A DNA stretch of 64,000 nt from Azospirillum sp. TSH58 (GTDB lineage Bacteria > Pseudomonadota > Alphaproteobacteria > Azospirillales > Azospirillaceae): contig NZ_CP022367.1 in the NCBI RefSeq assembly GCF_003119115.1, forward strand, positions 1,539,001 to 1,603,000. Reading direction: 5' to 3'. The notes under the pieces were generated by a model. That model was not told the DNA's origin, ran no database searches, and saw only the letters and a list, made by a program, of their open reading frames with translations. Shown in pieces: positions 36,434-44,727 of the stretch (its first letter is position 1; each line of letters opens with the position of its first letter). The position numbers were made by a program, and so were the translations under genes.

Positions 36434-37723
36434 TCACGCCACCTTGGCGTGGGCGATGGCTTCGCGGACGCTCACGCCCTTGCGCAGGATGTTGTCCACG
36501 GCGCGGCCCTGCACCATCGTGATGCCGACCTTGTTGGCGTAGACGAGGCTGGACACGCTGTCGCAGCGCGCCAGGATGAACTTGCAGCGGTCCTGCTCCT
36601 GGATCCGCTCCATGAAATACTTCTCGAAGGTCGGGTCCATCTCCAGCATGTCGTTGGACCAGAAGATCTTCGCGTAGTCGGCGTTCAGGTATTCCAGGTC
36701 GAAGTTCGTCACCCAGAAGGGGTTCAGCCCGTCCACCGCGATCTGGTAGCGGCGGTCCTGGGCGAACTCCACGACCTCGTTGAACAGCGACAGGTTCTCG
36801 ATCAGGTCGCCCTTGGATATCTCAAGCACCACCTGCCCGCGGAAATCGAGGGGAAGCCGCTCGTCGAACTTCACGAAGCCGGTGGAGATGACCGTGGACA
36901 GGTTGATGTTGATGCCGATGCGCCGGCCCCGCATGAAGCTGAGCCCGTGGTTCAGCGCCCGCAGCACCGACTGGTCGAGGTTGGCGGTGAAGTAGTTGAA
37001 CAGCCACTTGTTGGCCGTGATGTCGTAGTCCGGGCAGAGCCGCTCCTGGAGGAGCTTGATCGAGATGTAGAGCTCGAAATAGGCCATGTCCTCTTCGGCG
37101 TTGCGGCCGATGTTGGCGATGGCCTGATTGAACAGGAAGGGCGACAGGTCGAACATCTGCATGGAGCGTTCGAGCTTGGCCATCTCCTCCAGCGTGATCG
37201 GCGGCTTCGTTTCGTTGGAGTGGTCGCCGGTCTCGTTCGCCTGCAACTCCTCGATGAAGCGGATGACGTTGATGAAGTTCAACGCCAGTTCCATGATCGA
37301 GTAGAGCGAGAATTCCTTGTAGGGGTTGGCCCCGGTCAGCGTCGTCTTGGCCAGGAAGATCTGCTCCACCTTCTGGCAGACGTCGGTGACGCCGGTCAGC
37401 TTCAGGCCCTTGTAGAGGATGATGACGTCGCCGTTGGAAATGTTGAAGGACTGCAGATAGGACGCCTTGTTCGCCAGCTCCTGGATGATCGTGCGGACGA
37501 TCATCTGGCTGGACGGGTCCTTGTCGCGCAGCAGCGACAGATGCATGTGGATCAGCCGCATGCCTTGCAGTTCGGCCTTCGCGGAGCGAAGCAGATTCAG
37601 CAGCTTGTCGTTGTCAAATTCGGGCTTCTGGTCCTTCGCGGCGGCGACGGCAGCCTGCTTCTCCGTCGTGGAGAGGCGGACGCGGTCGCGTCCCATGGGT
37701 GGTTTGCCGCCGAACCTGCTCAT
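36434..37723 (-). CDS. Degenerate EAL-domain protein
   Basis: 429 residues, no membrane span. An N-terminal helical domain (about 1-230) precedes an EAL-like fold recognised by ININLSTVISTGF, VVLEISKGDLIEN, and AVDGLNPFWVTNFDLEYLNADYAKI near the C-terminus. The EAL glutamate motif is absent, DDFG has become DGLN and EITE has become EISK. It is therefore unlikely to hydrolyse c-di-GMP and may bind it or act as a scaffold. ATG 37723 follows GGGGGA; a TATAAG -10-like element is at 37765-37770 on the same strand, flanked by the 10-bp palindrome GTGTGCACAC. The upstream gap to rnd (37724-37986) is AT-rich and otherwise empty. Confidence 0.78.
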   Translation of the reverse strand: MSRFGGKPPMGRDRVRLSTTEKQAAVAAAKDQKPEFDNDKLLNLLRSAKAELQGMRLIHMHLSLLRDKDPSSQMIVRTIIQELANKASYLQSFNISNGDVIILYKGLKLTGVTDVCQKVEQIFLAKTTLTGANPYKEFSLYSIMELALNFINVIRFIEELQANETGDHSNETKPPITLEEMAKLERSMQMFDLSPFLFNQAIANIGRNAEEDMAYFELYISIKLLQERLCPDYDITANKWLFNYFTANLDQSVLRALNHGLSFMRGRRIGININLSTVISTGFVKFDERLPLDFRGQVVLEISKGDLIENLSLFNEVVEFAQDRRYQIAVDGLNPFWVTNFDLEYLNADYAKIFWSNDMLEMDPTFEKYFMERIQEQDRCKFILARCDSVSSLVYANKVGITMVQGRAVDNILRKGVSVREAIAHAKVA

Positions 37724-37986
37724 ACGCGAAATCCCCCAGGTTGGCACATAGGGCGTGTGCACACCTTATAGGCGAGAATTCCCCCGCGAACCACAGCGCG
37801 CCGCTACACGGCATGGATACGGTGCCCGTGACTTATTAGCCATGACCTTTTTTAACAATGCCTTAAAGCGCTGTTAATTGCGATGAAATGTTTCATAATT
37901 TTGGCTAAACGTCGCGAAGCTGAGCGTTCCTGTAACGGCCCGGCCGGATTCTTGCGCCATTTTGGAATGATTCCGGATGGGGCCAT

Positions 37987-39153
37987 TTACGGCCCCTCTC
38001 CATTGGCGGTCGGAACGATGCGGACACGGCGGTCGAGCACCGCCAGACCGATGCGGCCATGCTTCAGCGCCAGCGCGTCTTCGCCGAACAATTCCCGGCG
38101 CCAGCCCTGCATCGCGGGCACCTGGGCCTCGTCGTCCGCTGCGATCGCTTCCAGATCGGCGGCCGACGCGATCAGTTTGGACGCCACGTTGTTCTCTTCG
38201 CACTTCATTTTCAGAAGAACGCGGAGAAGTTCAACGATGGGTTGCAGTCCGGGCGGCGGCTCCTCGCGCGGCTCGACGCGGGGCAGTTCGGACTCCGGCA
38301 GGTCCAGACCCTTCTGGACGCAGGCCAGCACATCGGCGCCCTGCCGTCCCTCGGCGAAGCCGCGGCCCATGCCGCGGGTGCGGGCGAGGTCGTCCACGCT
38401 GGTCGGGGCGTGGGCGGCGATCTCCAGCAGCGCCTCGTCCCGCAGCACGCGGGAGCGGGGCAGGTCGCGGCGCTGCGCCTCGCGCTCCCGCCACGCCGCC
38501 AGCTCCTTGAGGACGGCCATGAAGCGCGGCTTGTTGGTGCGCACCTTCAGTCGCAGCCAGGAGCTGTCCGGGTCCACCTGATAGGTGGCCGGATCGGTCA
38601 GGACGGCCATCTCCTCTTCCAGCCAGTGGGCGCGGCCGGAGCGGACGAGGCGGCGCTTCAGCTTCTCGTAGGCTGGGCGGAGGTGGATGACGTCGGACAG
38701 GGCGTAGGTCAGCTGCCGCTCGGTCAGCGGGCGGTGCGACCAGTCGGTGAAGCGGCTGGACTTGTCGATGCGCGCGCCGGCCAGCTTGGTGACCAGCGTC
38801 TCGTACCCCACGCTCTCGCCGAAGCCGCAGACCATGGCGGCGACCTGGGTGTCGAACAGCGGGTGGGGGATCTGGCCGGACAGGTGCCAGAAGATCTCCA
38901 CGTCCTGCCGGGCGGCGTGGAACACCTTGAGGATGGCCGGGTCCACCATCACGCGGAACAGCGGCGCCAGATCGATGCCCTCGGCCAGCGGGTCGATGGC
39001 GACCGCGCCGTTCGGCCCGCCCACCTGCACGAGGCAGAGCTGCGGCCAATAGGTCTTCTCGCGCAGGAATTCGGTGTCGACGGTGATGTAGTCCACCCCG
39101 GCCAGCGAGCGGCAGAAGGCGTCAAGGTCTTCGGTGGTCGTGATCAGTGTCAT
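37987..39153 (-). CDS. rnd: Ribonuclease D
   Basis: 388 residues. The DEDDy exonuclease motifs are VDTEFLREKTYWPQLCL, HAARQDVEIFW and RQLTYALSDVIHLRPAYEKL; an HRDC domain follows (LAAWREREAQRRDLPRSRVLRDEALLEIA). The enzyme trims the 3' ends of tRNA precursors. ATG 39153 starts the family N-terminus TLITTTEDLDAFC; the frame stays open to 39321 but that part is not conserved. It is divergent from aspS. Confidence 0.94.
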   Translation of the reverse strand: MTLITTTEDLDAFCRSLAGVDYITVDTEFLREKTYWPQLCLVQVGGPNGAVAIDPLAEGIDLAPLFRVMVDPAILKVFHAARQDVEIFWHLSGQIPHPLFDTQVAAMVCGFGESVGYETLVTKLAGARIDKSSRFTDWSHRPLTERQLTYALSDVIHLRPAYEKLKRRLVRSGRAHWLEEEMAVLTDPATYQVDPDSSWLRLKVRTNKPRFMAVLKELAAWREREAQRRDLPRSRVLRDEALLEIAAHAPTSVDDLARTRGMGRGFAEGRQGADVLACVQKGLDLPESELPRVEPREEPPPGLQPIVELLRVLLKMKCEENNVASKLIASAADLEAIAADDEAQVPAMQGWRRELFGEDALALKHGRIGLAVLDRRVRIVPTANGEGP

Positions 39154-39319
39154 GCGGGCTTCATACACGAGCGCGCGTCCGCGCGAAAGCTCGCCCTTCG
39201 GCAACTCTCCCAGCGTGCAGCGGACGCGGATGGCGACTTGACATTCCGGCGCTGTCGGTGTGGTGTGTCGGGCCGCCTTTCCGCGCAGGATTCCGACCTT
39301 TTCCAAGGTGTTTCGACCC

Positions 39320-41149
39320 ATGCACCCCTACCGCACGCACACCTGCGGCCAGCTTCGCGAAGAGAACGCCGGTCAGATTGTCCGCCTGTCGGGCTGGATC
39401 AACCGCAAGCGCGACCATGGACAGCTCCTGTTCATCGACCTGCGCGACCATTACGGCCTGACGCAGTGCGTGGTCGACACCTCCAACCCGGCCTTCCAGG
39501 CGGCGGAGCGGCTGAAGCTGGAATCGGTCATCACCGTGACCGGCAAGGTGGTGAAGCGCACGGCGGAGACCATCAACGACCGTCTGCCGACCGGCCGCAT
39601 CGAGGTGCAGATCGCCGATCTGGCGGTGCAGGGCGAGGCGGAGCAGATCCCGCTGCAGGTCAACCAGGACACCGACGCCGGCGAGGACGTGCGCCTGCGC
39701 TACCGCTTCCTGGACCTGCGCCGCGAGCGCATCCACGAGAACATCCTGCTGCGCTCGCGCGTCATCGCGTCGGCGCGCCGCCGCATGATCGACCAGGGCT
39801 TCACCGAGTTCCAGACGCCGATCCTGACCGCCTCCTCGCCGGAAGGCGCGCGCGACTATCTGGTGCCCAGCCGCAACCATCCGGGCAAGTTCTACGCGCT
39901 GCCCCAGGCGCCGCAGCAGTTCAAGCAGCTGCTGATGGTCGCCGGGTTCGACCGCTACTTCCAGATCGCCCCCTGCTTCCGCGACGAGGACGCCCGCGCC
40001 GACCGTTCGCCGGGTGAGTTCTACCAGCTCGACTTCGAGATGTCCTTCGTCACCCAGGAGGACGTGTTCGCCGCCATCGAGCCGGTGCTGCACGGCATCT
40101 TCGACGAGTTCGGCGGCTTCCGCCGCGAGACGCCGCCGGCCATCGACAAGCCGCCCTTCCGCCGCATCTCCTTCGCGGAGTCGATGCTGAAGTACGGCAA
40201 CGACAAGCCGGACCTGCGCAACCCGCTGGAGATCACCGACGTCACCGCCGTCTTCAAGCGCGACGACGTGGAGTTCCGCGCCTTCAAGCAGACGCTTGAA
40301 AAGGGCGGCGTGGTCCGTGCCATCCGCGCCCCGAAGGTGTCCGACAAGCCGCGCAGCTTCTTCGACAAGCTGAACGACTGGGCGCGCGGTCTCGGCGCTC
40401 CGGGCCTCGGCTACATCATCTTCGAGGCGGCGGGCGGCAAGGGCCCGATCGCCAAGTTCGTGCCGGAGGCCGCCCAGGCGGAGCTGCGCACGGCGGCGGG
40501 CGTGGAGGACGGCGACGCGGTCTTCTTCGTCTGCGACCAGCCCGGCCCGGCGGCCAAGCTGGCCGGCTTCGCCCGCACGAAGATCGGCGAGGAGCTGGAC
40601 CTGATCGAGAAGAACGCCTTCCGCTTCTGCTGGATCGTCGACTTCCCGATGTACGAGCTGGACGAGGAGACCAACAAGGTCATCTTCAGCCACAACCCCT
40701 TCTCCATGCCGCAGGGCGGCCTGGAGGCGCTGAACACGATGAACCCGCTGGACATCAAGGCGTACCAGTACGACATCGTCTGCAACGGCGTGGAGCTGTC
40801 CTCGGGCGCCATCCGGAACCATCTGCCGGAGCTGATGTACAAGGCGTTCGAGATCGCCGGCTACCCGCCGGAGGAGCTGGAAGCCCGCTTCGGCGGCATG
40901 CTCAGCGCCTTCAAGCTGGGCGCCCCGCCGCACGGCGGCTCGGCCCCGGGCATCGACCGCATCGTGATGCTGCTGGCCGACGAGCCGAACATCCGCGAGG
41001 TCATCGCCTTCCCGCTGAACCAGCGCGCGGAGGACCTGCTGATGCAGGCCCCGGCCCCGGTGGATCAGGCGCGCCTGCGCGAGCTGCACCTGAAGCTGGA
41101 CCTGCCGAAGCCGAAGGTCGCCGCCGAGACGCCGAAGGCCGCCACCTGA
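39320..41149 (+). CDS. aspS: Aspartyl-tRNA synthetase
   Basis: 609 residues of the long bacterial class IIb type. The N-terminal anticodon-binding OB domain (VRLSGWINRKRDHGQLLFIDLRDHYG), motif 2 (FRDEDARADRSPGEFYQLD), the bacterial GAD insertion in the middle, and motif 3 (GSAPGIDRIVMLL) are present. ATG 39320 begins MHPYRTHTCGQL, the family start. Whether it is discriminating for tRNA-Asp cannot be judged from sequence alone. Two hairpins follow the stop codon. Confidence 0.95.
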   Translation: MHPYRTHTCGQLREENAGQIVRLSGWINRKRDHGQLLFIDLRDHYGLTQCVVDTSNPAFQAAERLKLESVITVTGKVVKRTAETINDRLPTGRIEVQIADLAVQGEAEQIPLQVNQDTDAGEDVRLRYRFLDLRRERIHENILLRSRVIASARRRMIDQGFTEFQTPILTASSPEGARDYLVPSRNHPGKFYALPQAPQQFKQLLMVAGFDRYFQIAPCFRDEDARADRSPGEFYQLDFEMSFVTQEDVFAAIEPVLHGIFDEFGGFRRETPPAIDKPPFRRISFAESMLKYGNDKPDLRNPLEITDVTAVFKRDDVEFRAFKQTLEKGGVVRAIRAPKVSDKPRSFFDKLNDWARGLGAPGLGYIIFEAAGGKGPIAKFVPEAAQAELRTAAGVEDGDAVFFVCDQPGPAAKLAGFARTKIGEELDLIEKNAFRFCWIVDFPMYELDEETNKVIFSHNPFSMPQGGLEALNTMNPLDIKAYQYDIVCNGVELSSGAIRNHLPELMYKAFEIAGYPPEELEARFGGMLSAFKLGAPPHGGSAPGIDRIVMLLADEPNIREVIAFPLNQRAEDLLMQAPAPVDQARLRELHLKLDLPKPKVAAETPKAAT

Positions 41150-41168
41150 CGGTCCCGGCCATCCCTTT

Positions 41169-41192
41169 CCCTTCCCGCTTCGGCGGGAAGGG
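41169..41192. other. UUCG-loop hairpin after aspS
   Basis: A perfect 10-bp inverted repeat CCCTTCCCGC (41169-41178) and GCGGGAAGGG (41183-41192) closing on TTCG, a highly stable tetraloop in RNA. No T-run follows. It may protect the aspS transcript 3' end or pause polymerase ahead of the terminator at 41213. Confidence 0.7.
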
Positions 41193-41212
41193 CAGGGCGG
41201 CCAACAAGAAAA

Positions 41213-41240
41213 CCCCCCGTCCGCGAGGCCGGGGGGCTTT
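41213..41240 (+). terminator. Intrinsic terminator between aspS and a convergent gene
   Basis: CCCCCCG (41213-41219) pairs with CGGGGGG (41230-41236) and is followed by CTTTTCTTT. AAAA on the other side makes it usable from either strand, serving aspS and the small gene that converges on it. Confidence 0.8.
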
Positions 41241-41264
41241 TCTTTGCTTCGGACCGGAAAGGCG

Positions 41265-41492
41265 TCAGGCCGCGACGTTGCCGGCGGGGGCCGATCCGAT
41301 CATGCGGTAATAGTTGGAATCGACCAGGACGAGGCAGCTCAGCGTCTTCGCGTCGCCTTCATCCTCCGTGCTGACCACGCGGGCGTGCGGGATGCCGAAC
41401 AGGGTTACGGTCTCCCGCACGCGCCAGGACCGCGCGTTGGTCGCGCCAACGGTCTGGAACACCTGTCCCACCAAAACCTGCTTCTTGGCCAT
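41265..41492 (-). CDS. Uncharacterised small protein, 75 residues
   Basis: I do not recognise the family. The sequence is beta-rich and basic at its N-terminus (MAKKQVLVGQVFQTVGA), with TVTLFGIPHARVVS and LSCLVLVDSNYYRMIG. ATG 41492 is preceded by AAGGG and starts at the natural N-terminus; the frame extends 21 codons upstream, but that segment includes no conserved feature. It converges with aspS on the shared terminator. The upstream gap 41493-41640 is AT-rich relative to its surroundings and probably holds its promoter. Confidence 0.7.
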   Translation of the reverse strand: MAKKQVLVGQVFQTVGATNARSWRVRETVTLFGIPHARVVSTEDEGDAKTLSCLVLVDSNYYRMIGSAPAGNVAA

Positions 41493-41640
41493 AGGGAAAC
41501 CCTTCATCCTGCTGTCGGTGCACGCCATGACTCCGTGGAGGCGTGGATGCACCATGCACAGTTTAGGCCAGTTTCCTCAAAATAAGGCAAATTGAATTGT
41601 AACGATTTGCGCCAAAGGCTGTGACCTTTGCGTCCGGCGG

Positions 41641-42531
41641 TCAGCAACCCGACTTCGGCAGCGCCTCCACCTTCTCCAGGATGGCGTTCACGGTGAAATC
41701 GCCGTAGTCGATCTGCATGGATTCGGCGACGCCGTTCTGCAGCAGGCGCAGGCTCATCTCATACTCGGGCTGGGCGGAATCGCTCTTCAGCGGGAAGAAG
41801 GCCATGCGCACCGGCCACGCCTTCTTGCCCTTCAGCAGCGGGTCGGCGCCGTCCTCCTTGATCGGCGTCCCCGCCCCGATGACCGTGGACACCTCGGTCG
41901 CCCCCTCGGAATCGGCGCCGTCGAAGACGACCCGGTTGAAGAAGGTGTCGCCGGCGCTGGCATGGTCGAGCACCGCCAGGGTGTGGGCGGTGGGGAACAT
42001 GGTGTTGGGGGGCAGCTCCATATCCTGGGGCTCGGGCTTGGAGAAGGCGGCGGTGCCGGTGCCGTCCTTGGCCAGGCGGGCGTCGCCGCGCACCTCCTCG
42101 TCCTCTTCCCCGTTGATCAGCTTGCGGACGTTGAAGCGGTAGCGCTGCCCGTCCTTGGCCTCCCACGTCGTGTAGTTGGTGGTCATCGCCATCTCGTCGC
42201 CCTCGGCGTAGACGAAGCGGAGCTGGAAGCGCTGCTCCGTCGTCCAGCCGTCGCAGGCGTCGGCCCATTCGAACAGCATGCGGCCCCGCACGTCGCTGAC
42301 CTTCGAACTGTTGCGGGCGGACAGCAGCGACATCTTGTAGACGGCGCGATGGGGCAGGATGTTCGCCGCCGCCCCGGCCGCCGCCCCCACCGCCGCGCCG
42401 GCCGCGTTGGCGGGGGCCGCCTGGGCCGGTCCGGTGGCTGGAAGGGCGGTCAGGGACACCAGGAACGCGCCGAAGGTCGCGCAAAGGGCGAGGCGGGCGG
42501 CGGAGCGGCGGTTCTGCAAAGCGACATCCAC
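41641..42531 (-). CDS. EipB/DUF1849-family periplasmic protein
   Basis: 296 residues with a signal peptide (FGAFLVSLTALPATGPAQA), an Ala-rich spacer, and a domain starting ILPHRAVYKMSLLSARNSSKVSDVRGRMLFEWADACDGW. The two conserved cysteines (DACDGW and the C-terminal PKSGC) match the DUF1849 family, whose Brucella member EipB folds as a beta-spiral with a disulfide and supports envelope integrity. The ATG at 42531 is supported by the signal peptide. It is divergent from the 2-hydroxyacid dehydrogenase gene. Confidence 0.8.
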   Translation of the reverse strand: MDVALQNRRSAARLALCATFGAFLVSLTALPATGPAQAAPANAAGAAVGAAAGAAANILPHRAVYKMSLLSARNSSKVSDVRGRMLFEWADACDGWTTEQRFQLRFVYAEGDEMAMTTNYTTWEAKDGQRYRFNVRKLINGEEDEEVRGDARLAKDGTGTAAFSKPEPQDMELPPNTMFPTAHTLAVLDHASAGDTFFNRVVFDGADSEGATEVSTVIGAGTPIKEDGADPLLKGKKAWPVRMAFFPLKSDSAQPEYEMSLRLLQNGVAESMQIDYGDFTVNAILEKVEALPKSGC

Positions 42532-42624
42532 AGGTGATTGGCAGCGTCGGATGGATTATGGGTGTTTCGGCGTCGGAGCGGAAGGCCCGACCCCCCGAAT
42601 AAACGGAAGGCTGAGGACAGAAAC

Positions 42625-43611
42625 ATGCGCAGCGACTCTCCCGCATCACGGCCCGTCCTCCTGGTGACCCGGCGCCTGCCCGAGGCGGTGGAGGCCCGCG
42701 CCGCGCGCGATTTCGACGCCCGGCTGAACCCGGAGGACCGCGCGCTGTCCGGCGCCGACATCGCCGCCCTGGCGGCGGAGACCGGCGCCGGGGGCATCCT
42801 CTGCACCGCCGGGGACCGGCTGGACGCCGCGGCCATCGCGGCCCTGCCCGACGCTGTGCGGATCGTCGCCACCTTCTCGGTCGGCACCGACCACATCGAC
42901 CTCAACGCGGCCAAGGCCCGCGGCCTGATCGTCACCAACACCCCGGACGTGCTGACCGACGCGACCGCCGACATCGCGCTGCTGCTGATGCTCGGCGCCG
43001 CCCGGCGCGCGTCGGAGGGGGAGCGGATGATCCGCGCCGACGCCTGGACCGGCTGGACGCCGACCCAGCTTCTCGGCACCCATCTGGGAGGAAAGCGGCT
43101 GGGCATCATCGGCATGGGCCGAATCGGGCAGGCGGTGGCGCAGCGGGCGCGGGCCTTCGGCATGACCATCCACTACTCGAACCGGCGCCGCCTGCCCGTG
43201 GAGCAGGAGGCCGGGGCCGTCTACCACGCCGATCCCGAGGCGATGCTGGCGGTCTGCGACGTGCTGTCGCTGCATTTCCCGGCGACTCCGGAGACCACCC
43301 ACTGGCTGAACGCGGATCGGATCGGGCGCCTGCCGCCGGGGGCGATCGTCGTCAACACCGCCCGCGGCTCCGTCGTCGACGACGAGGCCCTGATCGCCGC
43401 GCTGGCCTCCGGGCGGCTGGCCGCCGCGGGTCTGGACGTGTTCGAGAACGAGCCGAACCTGCACAGCGGCTACCGCGGGCTGGAGAACTGCTTCCTGCTG
43501 CCCCATCTGGGCAGCGCCACGGTGGAAACCCGCAACGCCATGGGCTTCAAGGCGCTCGACAATCTGGACGCCTTCTTCGCCGGGTCGGCGCCGCCGGACC
43601 GCGTGGTGTGA
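42625..43611 (+). CDS. D-2-hydroxyacid dehydrogenase (glyoxylate/hydroxypyruvate reductase type)
   Basis: 328 residues. The nucleotide motif GIIGMGRIGQAVA, catalytic Arg in VVNTARGSVVDD, Glu in LDVFENEP and His in LLPHLGSAT are complete. After the second strand the sequence is HYSNRRR, with no acidic residue, which suggests NADPH rather than NADH. It probably reduces glyoxylate or hydroxypyruvate. ATG 42625 follows GAGGA. A hairpin (43626-43649) with a short T-rich tail follows the stop. Confidence 0.88.
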   Translation: MRSDSPASRPVLLVTRRLPEAVEARAARDFDARLNPEDRALSGADIAALAAETGAGGILCTAGDRLDAAAIAALPDAVRIVATFSVGTDHIDLNAAKARGLIVTNTPDVLTDATADIALLLMLGAARRASEGERMIRADAWTGWTPTQLLGTHLGGKRLGIIGMGRIGQAVAQRARAFGMTIHYSNRRRLPVEQEAGAVYHADPEAMLAVCDVLSLHFPATPETTHWLNADRIGRLPPGAIVVNTARGSVVDDEALIAALASGRLAAAGLDVFENEPNLHSGYRGLENCFLLPHLGSATVETRNAMGFKALDNLDAFFAGSAPPDRVV

Positions 43612-43625
43612 CGTCGCCGCGAGCG

Positions 43626-43649
43626 GGCCTGTCGGGAGCCGGACAGGCC
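43626..43649 (+). terminator. Hairpin after the dehydrogenase gene
   Basis: GGCCTGTC (43626-43633) pairs with GACAGGCC (43642-43649) over loop GGGAGCCG, followed by GTTTGTT. The hairpin also contains TGT-N10-ACA (43630-43645), the consensus of NifA-type activator sites, upstream of a sigma-54 promoter; the coincidence is tentative. Confidence 0.6.
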
Positions 43650-43720
43650 GTTTGTTCGAAAGCGGTTCAAAATAGAAAATAAATCAAAAATAGATAAAAT
43701 TTTCCGTAACGGGCTGTTCT

Positions 43721-43769
43721 CCAGGCAATTTCTGCCTGGGGGCGGCCTTGCCCGGCAGAAGTTGCCGGG
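43721..43769. promoter_or_regulatory. Two tandem matching palindromes, likely enhancer-binding sites
   Basis: CCAGGCA-N5-TGCCTGG (43721-43739) and CCCGGCA-N5-TGCCGGG (43751-43769) are perfect 7-bp inverted repeats of one pattern (CCVGGCA-N5-TGCCBGG). Their centres (43730, 43760) are exactly 30 bp apart, nearly three helical turns, and they lie upstream of a sigma-54 promoter at about -100 and -70. This is how a bacterial enhancer-binding protein usually docks. The regulator is unknown. Confidence 0.65.
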
Positions 43770-43801
43770 ACGAAAGGCCTAGCCTTCTGGATATCCTCAT
43801 G

Positions 43802-43817
43802 TGGCACGGCGATTGCT
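43802..43817 (+). promoter_or_regulatory. Sigma-54 promoter of the diguanylate cyclase gene
   Basis: TGGCACG at 43802-43808, four bases, then TTGCT at 43813-43817 is a full match to the sigma-54 consensus, with GG and GC in the correct phase. Transcription should begin near 43828, 32 bases before the ATG at 43860. Confidence 0.8.
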
Positions 43818-43859
43818 TCGAGTTCGGCGCAGCCAGTGCCGATCATGTGGAGAAAGCCC

Positions 43860-44654
43860 ATGAGCGCCGTCGTGAACACCCAGGACCCGGACGCCGTTTC
43901 TGCCGACCATCACGACGGACTGCCTTTCGACCGCGGAACCCACGACCGGCTGCTGCGGATGCCGCCCATGCGCGGCCCCCGAATCGCCCATCCGGTGGTG
44001 GCCGTGACCGTCGAGGCGTCGGCCCTGGAGCGCCAACTCGCCGAGGCCCGAGCGACCATCGCCGAACAGCGTGACCGGATCGCCTATCTGGAAAGCCTGT
44101 CCATGACGGACGAGCTGACCGGCCTGCTGAACCGCCGCGGCTTCTTCAGTCATTTCCGGCGCGAGATCGCCGCCGCGCGGCGGCAGGGCGCCAAGGGAAG
44201 CGGGAAGGGCGGCGGCGTGCTGGTCATCATCGACCTGGACGGCTTCAAGCGGATCAACGACACCCATGGACACATGGCCGGCGACGCCTATCTGCGGCAG
44301 ATCGCGCGGCTGCTCGTCGGGTCGGTCCGTGAGGAGGATGTGGTGGCCCGCCTGGGCGGCGACGAGTTCGCTCTGTTGCTGACCAAAACCGACGCGGCCT
44401 GTGGCGACCTCCGTGCCCGGCAGATCGCCGCTGCGGCGGGCCGCCGCAGCGTGCGATGGAACAACGCCGACCTGCCGATTCGATTTTCCTTCGGGGTGCA
44501 ACCCTACGGCGCCGACGACCGGGAGGAGGAGGTGATCCGCCTCGCCGATTCCCGGATGTACAGCGACAAGGCCGGGCGCCGCCCGCGCTCCGCGGGACGC
44601 AAGGCGGGGCAGCCGACCGGTCACTGCGTGGCGAACCGCCGGACCACCGTCTGA
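43860..44654 (+). CDS. Diguanylate cyclase (GGDEF)
   Basis: 264 residues, soluble. A coiled coil (ALERQLAEARATIAEQRDRIAYLESLSMTDELTGL-like run) joins a short, unrecognised N-terminal region to an intact GGDEF domain. The signature is ARLGGDEFALLL and the product-inhibition site RxxD occurs as REED five residues before it. The N-terminus lacks a sensory domain, so activity is probably controlled by dimerisation and by expression through the sigma-54 promoter upstream. ATG 43860 follows GGAG at 43849-43852. It is codirectional with the phytochrome-like kinase 74 bases downstream. Confidence 0.88.
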   Translation: MSAVVNTQDPDAVSADHHDGLPFDRGTHDRLLRMPPMRGPRIAHPVVAVTVEASALERQLAEARATIAEQRDRIAYLESLSMTDELTGLLNRRGFFSHFRREIAAARRQGAKGSGKGGGVLVIIDLDGFKRINDTHGHMAGDAYLRQIARLLVGSVREEDVVARLGGDEFALLLTKTDAACGDLRARQIAAAAGRRSVRWNNADLPIRFSFGVQPYGADDREEEVIRLADSRMYSDKAGRRPRSAGRKAGQPTGHCVANRRTTV

Positions 44655-44727
44655 GCCGGGCGCCCTCGCCGAACAAGCGTCGCCGACCGAAGGCATCGGG
44701 CAGCCTGTCGCACCCCCCAGGCCGGGC

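Noticed and set aside
37755..37764. Palindrome GTGTGCACAC near the EAL-like gene promoter
   Set aside because: Perfect but only 10 bp, single and without a partner site; too weak to call an operator.
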